Source: Hellea sp039977295
Lineage (GTDB): Bacteria; Pseudomonadota; Alphaproteobacteria; Caulobacterales; Maricaulaceae
Reading direction: 5' to 3'
Length of the DNA stretch: 64,000 nucleotides
Assembly: GCA_039977295.1 (NCBI GenBank)
Contig: JBDWDN010000012.1
Coordinates: 434,001-498,000, forward strand
Numbering within the stretch: position 1 is the stretch's first letter; each line of letters begins with the position of its first letter. The position numbers and the translations under genes are program-made. This document shows, piece by piece, positions 24,279 to 33,439 of this stretch. The notes under the pieces are model-generated. The model was given only the letters and a program-made list of their open reading frames with translations, was not told the DNA's origin and searched no databases.

Positions 24279-24820
24279 TTTGGCGGTGTAATAGGCGCTA
24301 TCGCTGGACGCGATATAGGAAATTCATTCATCGGCCGCAAATTTCGAATTTGAATATATCGGCATCGGTAGCCGCCTCGACCACCGATTTTACTGCCAAA
24401 GTCGCGGAGCGGCGCGCTGTCTACTGCTTTTGAGTCCGTCCAGCCAGAAAGGCGGCAAATCCAACCCGGTTCAATTGTTTTTGCAAAGCGGTCGGGAGTA
24501 TCGATAATCGTTTGAACGTAGCACTCCGGTTGACGCTTTTGGGCATAGTCTTCTCGCACTAGTAAATTGAGCGTATCGCGGAAGGGAAATGCGCTTGTCT
24601 TTACTTCAATTCTGTCGAGAAAGTCTGCGCGGCCTTTCGTGCCGGTGAGATCATGCCATCGCCAGTTGCCGAGAAACCATTCGGCAAAGCAAAGTTCGCC
24701 AATTGCGCCCGCCAATGCGTCAACCCTCGAGGCTCGCGTCCGATTTACCCGAATTTTCGATTCAACGGCTTCGGATGCGGCAATCATCTTCTGCGTGATT
24801 TTTACGTCAACGTATTTCAC
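24275..24820 (-). CDS. Putative PD-(D/E)xK nuclease-like protein
   Basis: 181 residues starting with GTG 24820, supported by AAAGGA about nine bases upstream. Residues ~38-75 show a restriction-endonuclease-like core: GAIGELCFAEWF, then TKGRADFLDRIEVKTSAF, giving a Glu, an Asp and an ExK in the expected order. YVQTIIDTPDRFAKTIEPGWICRLSGWTD follows. Host-encoded proteins of this type occur as isolated nucleases and in defence or phage-derived islands. No methyltransferase or specificity subunit is nearby, so a classical restriction system is not supported. Substrate unknown. Confidence 0.65.
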   Translation of the reverse strand: MKYVDVKITQKMIAASEAVESKIRVNRTRASRVDALAGAIGELCFAEWFLGNWRWHDLTGTKGRADFLDRIEVKTSAFPFRDTLNLLVREDYAQKRQPECYVQTIIDTPDRFAKTIEPGWICRLSGWTDSKAVDSAPLRDFGSKIGGRGGYRCRYIQIRNLRPMNEFPISRPAIAPITPPN

Positions 24821-25092
24821 TTGTCAGATCCTTTTGGTTAAATAGCTGTGCGTTGCCATCACAGTATCGTTCAACAGTAGCCGTTTCTAAGGCCGATGAG
24901 AAGTTTCCAAAACCAAGGCTCTTACAGCATTATTGCTCGAGCCGTCTTCTCGCTTTCATGATGCCATCTCCCTCCAGCCCATTATAGGACAAAAAGTGGA
25001 GAAAATTGCACGCGTTTTACAGTGTGAAAAACAATGGGAAGAAAATTTTCCTTTATTTTTCAAAAGTTTACGCAGATTGTTGTCTTAGAGAA

Positions 25093-25168
25093 TGGTGCCC
25101 GAACCTGGATTTGAACCAGGGACACACGGATTTTCAATCCGTTGCTCTACCAACTGAGCTATTCGGGC
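25093..25168 (-). tRNA. tRNA-Phe (GAA)
   Basis: Read on the minus strand, the 76-base sequence starts GCCCGAA and ends TTCGGGC-A-CCA, giving a full 7-bp acceptor stem and an encoded CCA. The D arm (AGCTCAGTTGGTAGAGC), the anticodon stem-loop CGGATTGAAAATCCG with anticodon GAA, and a T arm (GGTTCAAATCC) are all present. The 3' end faces the accessory stretch at 23.2-24.8 kb, a common integration orientation, though no integrase or clear att repeat is seen. Confidence 0.97.
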
Positions 25169-25287
25169 CTTCAAACGCGAGTCATACTCTCGAATGAAGC
25201 GGCGTTATAGGGAAAGCCTTGCAGGCTGTCTATGATGTTTTTGACCTAATTTGTCGCTATTTTCAGTCTGATATAAGCTTTGCTTTT

Positions 25288-25300
25288 GCGAATTATTCGC
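25288..25300. promoter_or_regulatory. Fur-like box upstream of feoAB
   Basis: GCGAATTATTCGC is a perfect inverted repeat about one central base, 15 bases before the feoA ATG, extended by T on the left and A on the right. The form TGCGAAT-N-ATTCGCA resembles Fur operators reported in alphaproteobacteria, and feoAB is a standard Fur target. Confidence 0.7.
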
Positions 25301-25314
25301 AGTAATGAAGATAT

Positions 25315-25551
25315 ATGACTTTACGGGACCTATCGAAGAATACGCCAGCGCGGATTTTAGGCTTTAATGCCAGTGATCAAGACCTTGAAACGCGCCTGCG
25401 CGAGATCGGGTTTGCCGAAGGTGATCAGGTGGAAGCCCTGCATTTTGGTCTCTTTGGCCGTAACCCAATGTCGGTGCGTTTGAACGGCGCTTTGATCGCG
25501 CTGCGCAAGACCGAGGCCGAAGCCGTTATGGTGGAGATAGTCAGTGCCTGA
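25315..25551 (+). CDS. feoA: Ferrous iron transport protein A
   Basis: 78 residues, SH3-like FeoA fold: MTLRDLSKNTPARILGF, RLREIGFAEGDQVEALHFGLFGRNPMSVRLNG-LIALRKTEAEAVMVE. It is a small cytoplasmic protein needed for FeoB-driven Fe2+ uptake. It overlaps feoB by eight bases, and the feoB ribosome site lies inside its 3' end. A palindromic Fur-like box directly upstream suggests iron repression. Confidence 0.92.
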   Translation: MTLRDLSKNTPARILGFNASDQDLETRLREIGFAEGDQVEALHFGLFGRNPMSVRLNGALIALRKTEAEAVMVEIVSA

Positions 25552-27406
25552 CGTCCTAGAAGTAGATGTTGAGCAAAAAACGGCACGCCTCGCGCTGCTT
25601 GGCGCGCCCAATTGTGGTAAAACCTCGCTCTTTAACGCGTTGACAGGTGGCCGTGCCAAGGTTGCGAATTATCCTGGCGTGACGGTGGAATATCGTAAAG
25701 GCGATTTTGACCTTTCGAATGGGCAGGGGATTGAACTGCTCGACCTACCAGGTGTTTACGGTGATTGTGGGCATTCGATGGATGAACGCGTGGCGATTGA
25801 TGCCGTGCGCGGAAAACTTAAAGGTGAGCGCCGTCCCGACGGGCTTGTCTTTATGATGGACGCCTCTCACATCACGACGCATTTACATAATGTTCTTCAA
25901 GCCAAAAATTATGGTCTGCCTATGGTGCTGGTTTTGAACATGATGGATATGGCGGCGCGAGACGGGATTGATATTGATGTCGGGCAACTCGAGGCCATGC
26001 TGGGTATTCCTGTTATTAGCTGCGTCGCCGTAAGAGCGTCTGGGCGCGCGCATCTGCTCGATTTCTTAAGCGAGTGGACAGGGGATGTTTTGCACGGCTC
26101 TGCGGCTCTACCAGACCCCGAAGCCGAGACACTGAAAGACCTTCAGGCCAAAGCCCGTCACATCACAGGCGGCGCGGTGAGCCGTATCGTCCAAGCCGAA
26201 ACGATGACTCAGCGCATTGATAAAATTGTGCTGCACCCTGTTCTGGGGCTGGTTATTCTTGCCGCAATTTTGGTCTTCATGTTTCAAGCCGTTTATTGGT
26301 GGGCGGGTCCATTTATGGACGCCATTGAAGGCGGGTTTGGATGGCTACAAGGCACAGTAGAAAGCGTACTGCCTGATGGATGGCTAAAATCTCTTATCTC
26401 TGACGGGATAATTGCAGGGGTTGGAAGCGTCCTTATTTTCTTGCCGCAGATTATTATTCTATTCGCCTTTATCCTGCTTCTCGAAGCGTCAGGTTATATG
26501 GCGCGGGCGGCATTCCTCGTCGATACATTGATGGCCAAGGTTGGTCTTAATGGGCGCGCTTTCATACCGCTTCTCTCAAGTTTTGCCTGCGCTATTCCTG
26601 GTATCATGGCGGCACGTACGATTGAACAAGAGAGGGACCGCTTGACCACAATTCTTATCGCGCCGCTTATGACATGCGCGGCGCGATGGCCTGTTTATAT
26701 TATGATAATAGGGGCCTTTATTCCAAATACCAGAGTCGGGTTTTTAGGCTTGCAAGGCCTTGTTGCCTTTGGCCTTGTTATTGTCGGCATTATCTTCGCT
26801 ATGATTATGGCGTTCATCTTTAAAAGAACTCTGATGAAAGGCGCGAAGTCCACGCTTTTGATTGAACTGCCAAGCTATAAAATGCCTGTATTTAAGGATT
26901 ATCTCATGGGCCTTTGGGACCGGGCGAAGATATTTATCAACCGTGCAGGCCGTATTATCCTTCCCGCATCTATCATCATTTGGTTCCTCGCAAGTTATCC
27001 TACAAAAGAAGACGGTATAGCCGGAACATTTGCGGGCATGATAGGAAGCGTGATTGAACCTATCCTTAGACCCATAGGGTTTAATTTGGAAATCGCCATC
27101 AGCCTGATCCCTGGCATGGCCGCCCGTGAAGTCGTGGTCGGCGCTTTAGCAACGATTTATGCCCTAGATAGCGAAGCCGTTGACGGGCCAATCCGGGAAG
27201 TTCTGCAAAATAGTTGGTCGCTGCCGACCGCGCTCGCATTTCTTGCTTGGTTTGTCTTTGCGCCGCAATGCCTTTCAACATTGGCGATTATGAAGAAAGA
27301 GACGAATGGCTGGAAATGGCCACTCTTTGCTTTTGGCTATCTCTTTGTGCTGGCTTATGTCGCAGCAGGCGTGACATATCACACGGCGATGGCGTTTGGT
27401 CTCTAA
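25544..27406 (+). CDS. feoB: Ferrous iron transporter B
   Basis: 620 residues from GTG 25544 with GGAG seven bases upstream. The N-terminal G domain has G1 GAPNCGKTS (a variant of GNPNSGKT), G3 DLPG and G4 NMMD. The membrane part contains the two gate repeats with SFACAIPGIMAARTI and MTCAARWPVYI, where cysteines line the proposed pore. It is shorter than the ~770-residue E. coli protein, mainly because of shorter soluble spacer and tail, as is usual in alphaproteobacteria. It transports Fe2+ across the inner membrane. No feoC is present. Confidence 0.95.
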   Translation: MPDVLEVDVEQKTARLALLGAPNCGKTSLFNALTGGRAKVANYPGVTVEYRKGDFDLSNGQGIELLDLPGVYGDCGHSMDERVAIDAVRGKLKGERRPDGLVFMMDASHITTHLHNVLQAKNYGLPMVLVLNMMDMAARDGIDIDVGQLEAMLGIPVISCVAVRASGRAHLLDFLSEWTGDVLHGSAALPDPEAETLKDLQAKARHITGGAVSRIVQAETMTQRIDKIVLHPVLGLVILAAILVFMFQAVYWWAGPFMDAIEGGFGWLQGTVESVLPDGWLKSLISDGIIAGVGSVLIFLPQIIILFAFILLLEASGYMARAAFLVDTLMAKVGLNGRAFIPLLSSFACAIPGIMAARTIEQERDRLTTILIAPLMTCAARWPVYIMIIGAFIPNTRVGFLGLQGLVAFGLVIVGIIFAMIMAFIFKRTLMKGAKSTLLIELPSYKMPVFKDYLMGLWDRAKIFINRAGRIILPASIIIWFLASYPTKEDGIAGTFAGMIGSVIEPILRPIGFNLEIAISLIPGMAAREVVVGALATIYALDSEAVDGPIREVLQNSWSLPTALAFLAWFVFAPQCLSTLAIMKKETNGWKWPLFAFGYLFVLAYVAAGVTYHTAMAFGL

Positions 27407-27511
27407 TCCACACCTTGCTTCCCTTAGCCTCTGGCATTGAGCGCGCTGTCATGCCATTCACTTACCCAAAGAATCAGGCTGCACGAGACAGCTAGGCATA
27501 GGTGATTAAAA

Positions 27512-29506
27512 ATGACGGAACTTTCTAAATCCGAATATGAACATAAACAGATGAGCAATGCGATTGCCGCGCTCTCTATGGATGCTGTGCAGGCTGCTAA
27601 TTCTGGGCACCCTGGGATGCCGATGGGTATGGCGGATGCGGCGACAGTTTTGTTTTCAAAATTCCTAAAATTCAATCCCGCAGACCCGAACTGGGCCGAC
27701 CGCGACCGTTTCATTCTCTCAGCCGGTCATGGCTCTATGCTAATCTATTCGCTTCTTCATCTGACGGGCTACAAAGCTATGACGATGGAGCAAATCAAGA
27801 ACTTCCGTCAGCTAGGCTCTATCACGGCAGGTCACCCTGAATATGGCCATGTGCCGGGCGTAGAAACAACAACCGGGCCGCTGGGGCAAGGTTTGTCTAA
27901 CGCGGTTGGATTTGCGCTGGCTGAGCGCCATATGAATGCGCGTTACGGCGATGATATTGTTGATCACCATACTTACGTCATTGCGGGTGATGGGTGCTTG
28001 ATGGAAGGTATTTCCCAAGAAGCGATATCTCTGGCAGGCCACTTAAAGCTTAATAAGCTCATTGTGATGTGGGACGACAATAACATCACTATTGACGGCG
28101 CTGTTGATATCTCTGACAGCACGAACCAGAAAAAGCGTTTCGAGGCTTGTGGATGGCGCTTTATTTCTGTGGATGGTCACAATCCGCGCCAAGTGGCTAA
28201 TGCACTTCGCCGCGCGCAAAAATCTGATACTCCAACGCTGATTGCCTGCAAGACTACGATTGGTAAAGGCGCACCAACAAAGTCTGGGACGTCCAAAATT
28301 CACGGCGCGCCGCTAGGCGATGAAGAAATCGCGGGAACGCGCAAGGCTTTGGGATGGAACCATGCGCCCTTTGAAATTCCAGACGATATTTATAAAATGT
28401 GGAAACGTCCGGGCCGCAAAGGCCGCGCCGCGCAAAAAGCTTGGAAAGCCCGTTTAGCGGCCTCCAATAAGGCCAATGATTTTAACCGCGCTATGAAAGG
28501 CGAGTTAAATCTCGGCTGGAAAGAGGCGCTGCAAGCTTACAAAGACGATCTAGTCGCTAATCCGCCAAAACTCGCAACGCGCGCTTCATCTGGTAATGTT
28601 TTAAAAGTTCTAACCGAGAGCTTAACTGATATGATGTCCGGCTCAGCGGACCTTGAGGGCTCAAATAAGACACGAACTCCAGCGACATCTTCAGAAATTC
28701 AAGCGGACAATTACGGCGGACGCTATATCAATTATGGTATCCGCGAACATATTATGGGCGCGGCCATGAACGGTATGGCGCTGCATGGCGGTATTATTCC
28801 TTATTCAGGCACATTCCTTGTATTTGCCGATTATTGCCGCCCTGCTATTCGCCTTTCTGCGCTGATGGGCACGCGCGTGATATACGTTATGACCCATGAC
28901 AGTATTGGCGTTGGCGAAGACGGCCCGACACATCAACCTGTTGAACATGTCGCTTCGCTTCGCGCAATCCCGAACCTTTATGTCTTCCGCCCAGCTGACG
29001 CGATCGAGACAGCGGAATGTTGGGAATTGTCAATTGAGCGGACATCAGGTCCATCGCTTCACGCGCTGACCCGCCAAGGCCTTCCGGCTGTGCGGTCATC
29101 TGCGGATAAAAATATGTGCGCGCGCGGCGGCTATGTCCTTAAAGCCGGTGAAGGCGCTGACGATATCGTATTAATGGCCAGCGGCTCGGAAGTTCACCTC
29201 GCGGTTGAAGCGCATAAAGAACTTTCTGCGCAAGGCATCTCTGCACGCGTTGTTTCTGTGCCTTGCATGGACTTATTCCTCGACCAAGACGAAAAATATA
29301 TTCGCTCTGTCACAGGCAAGGATTTACCTAAAATCGCGATTGAAGCCGGTATCCGTCAGGGCTGGGACGGCCTCATTGGCCGTACTGGCGGATTTGTCGG
29401 TATGAATAGTTTCGGCGCCTCAGCTCCGGGCGCGGCTCTGTTTGAGCATTTTGGCATCACAACAGACGCTGTGGTTGCTACAGCCAAAGAGATGTTAGGT
29501 AAATAG
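27512..29506 (+). CDS. tkt: Transketolase
   Basis: 664 residues. The thiamine-diphosphate domain shows ANSGHPGMPMGMAD, LSAGHGSML, GPLGQGLSNAVG and the ThDP/Mg motif GDGCLMEGISQEA followed by Asn in WDDNNITIDG. The pyrimidine domain has the catalytic Glu region GIREHIMG and the donor-site THDSIGVGEDGPTHQPVEH. A C-terminal domain completes it. It transfers two-carbon units in the pentose phosphate pathway. A small linker gene follows after one base, so the two are probably co-transcribed. Confidence 0.97.
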   Translation: MTELSKSEYEHKQMSNAIAALSMDAVQAANSGHPGMPMGMADAATVLFSKFLKFNPADPNWADRDRFILSAGHGSMLIYSLLHLTGYKAMTMEQIKNFRQLGSITAGHPEYGHVPGVETTTGPLGQGLSNAVGFALAERHMNARYGDDIVDHHTYVIAGDGCLMEGISQEAISLAGHLKLNKLIVMWDDNNITIDGAVDISDSTNQKKRFEACGWRFISVDGHNPRQVANALRRAQKSDTPTLIACKTTIGKGAPTKSGTSKIHGAPLGDEEIAGTRKALGWNHAPFEIPDDIYKMWKRPGRKGRAAQKAWKARLAASNKANDFNRAMKGELNLGWKEALQAYKDDLVANPPKLATRASSGNVLKVLTESLTDMMSGSADLEGSNKTRTPATSSEIQADNYGGRYINYGIREHIMGAAMNGMALHGGIIPYSGTFLVFADYCRPAIRLSALMGTRVIYVMTHDSIGVGEDGPTHQPVEHVASLRAIPNLYVFRPADAIETAECWELSIERTSGPSLHALTRQGLPAVRSSADKNMCARGGYVLKAGEGADDIVLMASGSEVHLAVEAHKELSAQGISARVVSVPCMDLFLDQDEKYIRSVTGKDLPKIAIEAGIRQGWDGLIGRTGGFVGMNSFGASAPGAALFEHFGITTDAVVATAKEMLGK

Positions 29507-29507
29507 A

Positions 29508-29933
29508 ATGAAAGAGCTTCCGGGAGATGTCTTTGTCACGGGCCAGCTATTAGCGGCTCAGATGCAAGCTTTGGCGGAGCAAGGCGTGATGACGTTCATC
29601 AATAACCGCCCCGATATGGAAGGCTCCATGCAGCCCCTCTCTGAGGAATTAGAGAAGGCGGCGCAAGAATTAGGCGTAGACTATTTCCACATACCTATGT
29701 CTGGGGGCTTAACCCCTGGCATTATTGAGGCCTCAGAAACCGTCTATAACGGTATGCCTAGACCGATAGTCGCGTTTTGCGCCAGCGGCATGAGAAGCGC
29801 CGCCCTCTGGGCGTTTGCGCATGTCGAAAAATTGGGCGTGGACGGCGTGATGAACCCCATAAGCGAAGCAGGCTATAATTTGGAGCAAATAAGAAACCCG
29901 CTTGCGGATCACGCCAAAAAACGCGGCGTTTAG
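29508..29933 (+). CDS. DUF442 / TIGR01244-type phosphatase-like or sulfur-transferase protein
   Basis: 141 residues starting one base after the tkt stop. The fold resembles dual-specificity phosphatases: it begins F-TGQL-A-QMQALAEQGVMTFINNRPDMEG and ends the core with VAFCASGMRSAALWA, a CX5R phosphate-binding loop with catalytic Cys and Arg. Members occur alone or fused to persulfide dioxygenase-like domains and have been linked to sulfide metabolism. The link to tkt is positional only. Confidence 0.85.
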   Translation: MKELPGDVFVTGQLLAAQMQALAEQGVMTFINNRPDMEGSMQPLSEELEKAAQELGVDYFHIPMSGGLTPGIIEASETVYNGMPRPIVAFCASGMRSAALWAFAHVEKLGVDGVMNPISEAGYNLEQIRNPLADHAKKRGV

Positions 29934-30063
29934 GTATGATACCAAAAAATATTCACATCTCATTTTGATTAGCTTAACAACCACATTGCCTAATTTTTAA
30001 TCACAAAAGTGGCAAAAATCCTACAACCGCATGATTATTTACCAAAATGTCATGTGCAGTGTT

Positions 30064-30085
30064 GACCTCACTTTATCGTGAGGTC
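30064..30085. other. Perfect 8-bp hairpin ahead of the TonB-dependent receptor
   Basis: GACCTCAC (30064-30071) and GTGAGGTC (30078-30085) are exact complements with a six-base loop. They lie 130 bases after the DUF442 gene and 83 bases before the receptor. The T tract after it is too poor for a standard terminator, so an operator or a leader hairpin are alternatives. Confidence 0.45.
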
Positions 30086-30167
30086 TAAAACAGTTCCGAT
30101 AATACGTGAAAAAAAACGACTCGAGAGAACCATCGGGCGATTACACGAGTTTTGAAGGGACACATTC

Positions 30168-33100
30168 ATGCAAACTAAAACATTTTTAAAGGCGTTGTTA
30201 CAGACATCTGCCATTACAGCCGTCGCAATGGGCACAGCCTTTGCGCAGGATACAGGCTCGCGAGTTACCGAAACAACACAAGAAGTCGAAGGCAACGTGC
30301 AAGACAATGTTGAAGACAATGAAGTAGTCGTCACTGGGTCCCGTATTAGGGCCGATACATTTTCTAGCCCTGTCTCAATTGATGTTCTGACTGTAGACGA
30401 AGCTAAAATAGAAGGAATTGCGGATATCGCTGGCCTATTGCAAACGGCGACGGCTGCAGCTGGGTCTAGCCAAGTCACCTCAGCAGTTTCTACAGCTTTT
30501 GTTGTTAACGGTGGCCTAGGCGCGAATACAGTCGGTCTACGGGGCTTGGCCGCGAACCGGACGCTTGATTTGATCAATGGACGCCGTGCAGGGCCATCAG
30601 GTACACGCGGCTCAGTTAGCTCTTTTGATTTGAACTCTATTCCGCTTGTTGGCGTCCAGCGTGTTGATATCCTTAAGGACGGCGCTTCATCCGTCTATGG
30701 TTCAGATGCGATTGCCGGCGTAATCAACTATATCACTGACACATCTGATAACAAGGAAATTGATTTTTACACCGAAATTCCTGAAGAAGGCGGCGGTGAA
30801 GTCTTCCGGGGTAGCGCAACTTACGGGGAGGTTTTCGATAAAGGCCGCTTCAGAATTACAGCCGATTACCTCAAGCAGAAAGAATTGGCCCGTGGCGATA
30901 GAGATTACCTAGATTGCAATGAAAACTACTCTTTCACAGATGCTTCGCTTACAACGCGTGCAGATGTAATTGACCCGCGCACGGGCAATCCTCAATGTGG
31001 CGGTACAATTTGGGGACACGTCTGGGTTTATGATTATGGTTCCGATAACCTTGCTCCAAACCCGCGCAATATTCTCCTTCAATATGATTATGGGAATAAT
31101 TTAGGCGGCATCATTCCGAGTATTCCGACCTCTCTAGACGGATCAGGTGTCATTACGCCATCGGGATGGTTCCAAGTAGAATATGATCAGTCTCATGTTC
31201 CAAATAACCCGGCTTGGGCTGGAATCGATGTGAGTAATAACGGACCAAACGCTGTTACAAATCTCTATTCTCCTATTGAGCAACGTGACTCCGTCACGCC
31301 TGAAACAGAACGTTTCACTTTCATGTTTGATGGGGATTATGAATTAACAGACAATATCACAGCTTATGGTGAGGCTTTATTCAATCGACGCACAAATTAT
31401 GCCAATGCACATAAACAATATTGGACATATCAATATGGCGAAACAAGTTTCACAAATGGCGCTGTGAATAATGCTAACCCAATTGCCGCGGGTTGGGGCG
31501 GACCGAACACATGGTTTAGTCCAACACCTATTGTAGAGCATGGCGACCAAGAAACGAAAATTGATTACATCCGTCTTGTTGGCGGGTTAAAAGGTGACTT
31601 TGGTGACGCAGGACCGTTGCCAGGTTGGAATTGGGATGTTTATGGGCAACATTCAATTAGTGACGCAGAATATAGCGAACAATACGTTCGGGGCGATGCC
31701 ATTTTCCCTTATAACTTCCAAACAGATGTCTGTTCAGGGAATTCACCAGGGAATTCAATTACGCTTGATAGCGGCGAAGTCGTAACAGTTGAGGGTCGTC
31801 CTTGTGTTGACTTACGTTGGTTTGATCCAGACTTCTTAGCGGGTAATTTGACTGAAGCAGAAAAAGGCTTTTTGCTTGATGAGGATACCGGCACAACGAA
31901 ATTCACACAGACGACAATTGAAGGTTTTGCCACCGGTGATGTAATCGACGTGCCAGCGGGCTCAATTTCTGCGGCGCTGGGTGTATTTTATCAACGTGAC
32001 GAAATTAATGACCGTCCATCAGACGCAACTCTGACAGGAGCTGAGTTTTTTGGCTCACAGGCCGGTATTACAACTGGTGTACAGTCGACAAAGGCCATAT
32101 TTGGGGAAATTAACATTCCTCTTTTGGAGGATGTCCCCTTAATTGAAAGACTTTCAGTTAATGGTTCCGCGAGATATTCAGAAATTGAGTCGAAACACCA
32201 AGATGGGCGTTCTGTTAGAGAGGATGGATTTAATTATCGTTTGACGGGTGATTGGAAGATTAATCAATTACTGCGTGCGCGCGCCTCTTATGGTACCTCC
32301 TTCCGCGCACCGGGCCTCTTTGAACAGTTCTTAGCGAACGAATCTAGCTCTCTGCGCCAAAACGGAAATGATCCGTGTATCGGTTATGATACGGCATTAA
32401 GCCAGGGCGATATTCTGCAACAAACCGCTGATAACTGTGCGTCAATCGGTATTCCAGGGGATTATCCTGGCGCGCCTATTTCCGGCAGTGTACTACTGGG
32501 TGGCGGTTTCGGCTTCCTGAAGCCAGAAACATCTAAAAACTTTACGGTTGGCGCAGTAATAACACCGGATTTTGCAGATTTAAGCCTCGCGATTGATTAT
32601 TTTGATATCGAAATTAACGATCAAATTTCTACGTTAAGTGCGAGATCAATCATTAATGGCTGTTATGGATCAAGTAACTTTCCTGACGAACCTCTCTGTG
32701 CATTTGTGACGCGAGGGCAGGAATTATCTCCGCCTGATCCAACAGTGCCTTTCCGCATCGCCAATGTTACGGCCACCTTTATCAACATCGATCGCCAACG
32801 AAATTCTGGGTTGGATTTCACGGCCAGGTATCGCCAAGATACGAAGTGGGGTCCACTGCGCATCGGTACGCAATGGTCACGTCAGTTGACAGACGAAATT
32901 GACCTTTTAGCTGATAGCCAAACATCATTTTTGAATGGTGGTTTGGGCGAGCCAAAATGGACGGGTTTAGGTAACATCACTTTGGAACCTAAAGAGAATC
33001 TATTACTCCGTTACGGATTTAGTTATGTGGGTACACAGAACACGATACGTGATATTGCGGATAATAATCTCCTCTCTGATGATGACCTCCCAGAAGGCGG

Positions 33101-33356
33101 CGGCGCTTATACGGTTCAGCAAGATGGACAAACTGTTCATTGGAAAACTGATCTTGAAGCTATGTTCTATCATAATCTTTCGGCTCAATATTCGCTGGAT
33201 GATAGTTGGACAATACGAGCTGGTGTGAACAACGTTTTCGATGAACACCCGCCAGCGGCTAGTTTCGGCGCGGCGGCAGGTAATTCACCTGTAGTCTCTC
33301 AATATGACCTACGCGGACGTCGTTTCTTCCTAAACGTCTCAAAGAAGTTTAACTAA
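30168..33356 (+). CDS. TonB-dependent outer-membrane receptor
   Basis: 1062 residues, AAGGGA before ATG 30168. A signal peptide (cleavage after TAFA, residue ~26) is followed by a short acidic stretch and the plug domain: a TonB-box-like EVVVTGSRI, then VGLRGLAANRTLDLINGRRA, LNSIPLVGVQRVDILKDGASSVYGSDAIAGVINYIT. The rest is a 22-strand type barrel ending with aromatic-terminated strand segments (GRRFFLNVSKKFN). The large size and extended loops suit uptake of an oligosaccharide or other bulky substrate rather than a small siderophore, but the substrate cannot be read. A strong terminator follows. A sulfotransferase and a flavin halogenase lie directly downstream. Confidence 0.95.
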   Translation: MQTKTFLKALLQTSAITAVAMGTAFAQDTGSRVTETTQEVEGNVQDNVEDNEVVVTGSRIRADTFSSPVSIDVLTVDEAKIEGIADIAGLLQTATAAAGSSQVTSAVSTAFVVNGGLGANTVGLRGLAANRTLDLINGRRAGPSGTRGSVSSFDLNSIPLVGVQRVDILKDGASSVYGSDAIAGVINYITDTSDNKEIDFYTEIPEEGGGEVFRGSATYGEVFDKGRFRITADYLKQKELARGDRDYLDCNENYSFTDASLTTRADVIDPRTGNPQCGGTIWGHVWVYDYGSDNLAPNPRNILLQYDYGNNLGGIIPSIPTSLDGSGVITPSGWFQVEYDQSHVPNNPAWAGIDVSNNGPNAVTNLYSPIEQRDSVTPETERFTFMFDGDYELTDNITAYGEALFNRRTNYANAHKQYWTYQYGETSFTNGAVNNANPIAAGWGGPNTWFSPTPIVEHGDQETKIDYIRLVGGLKGDFGDAGPLPGWNWDVYGQHSISDAEYSEQYVRGDAIFPYNFQTDVCSGNSPGNSITLDSGEVVTVEGRPCVDLRWFDPDFLAGNLTEAEKGFLLDEDTGTTKFTQTTIEGFATGDVIDVPAGSISAALGVFYQRDEINDRPSDATLTGAEFFGSQAGITTGVQSTKAIFGEINIPLLEDVPLIERLSVNGSARYSEIESKHQDGRSVREDGFNYRLTGDWKINQLLRARASYGTSFRAPGLFEQFLANESSSLRQNGNDPCIGYDTALSQGDILQQTADNCASIGIPGDYPGAPISGSVLLGGGFGFLKPETSKNFTVGAVITPDFADLSLAIDYFDIEINDQISTLSARSIINGCYGSSNFPDEPLCAFVTRGQELSPPDPTVPFRIANVTATFINIDRQRNSGLDFTARYRQDTKWGPLRIGTQWSRQLTDEIDLLADSQTSFLNGGLGEPKWTGLGNITLEPKENLLLRYGFSYVGTQNTIRDIADNNLLSDDDLPEGGGAYTVQQDGQTVHWKTDLEAMFYHNLSAQYSLDDSWTIRAGVNNVFDEHPPAASFGAAAGNSPVVSQYDLRGRRFFLNVSKKFN

Positions 33357-33380
33357 AGACGATTTTAGTCTAAGATTTAT

Positions 33381-33408
33381 AAAGGCGGGCTTCTGGCTCG
33401 CCTTTTTT
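33381..33408 (+). terminator. Rho-independent terminator after the receptor gene
   Basis: AAAGGCGGGC pairs with GCTCGCCTTT (one G-T pair) around a TTCTG loop, followed by a run of T. It sits 24 bases after the receptor stop and 32 bases before the sulfotransferase start, so the latter is likely transcribed separately. Confidence 0.88.
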
Positions 33409-33439
33409 ATTTGCCGATATAGTTATAATAGGACGTCTA

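Noticed and set aside
23170..25092. Complete integrative element at tRNA-Phe
   Set aside because: No integrase, no clear attachment repeat and no phage or conjugation genes in the window.
25006..25197. Open frame over the tRNA-Phe gene region
   Set aside because: It is the translated antisense of the tRNA (residues CPNLDLNQGHTDFQSVALPTEL), a well-known false protein.
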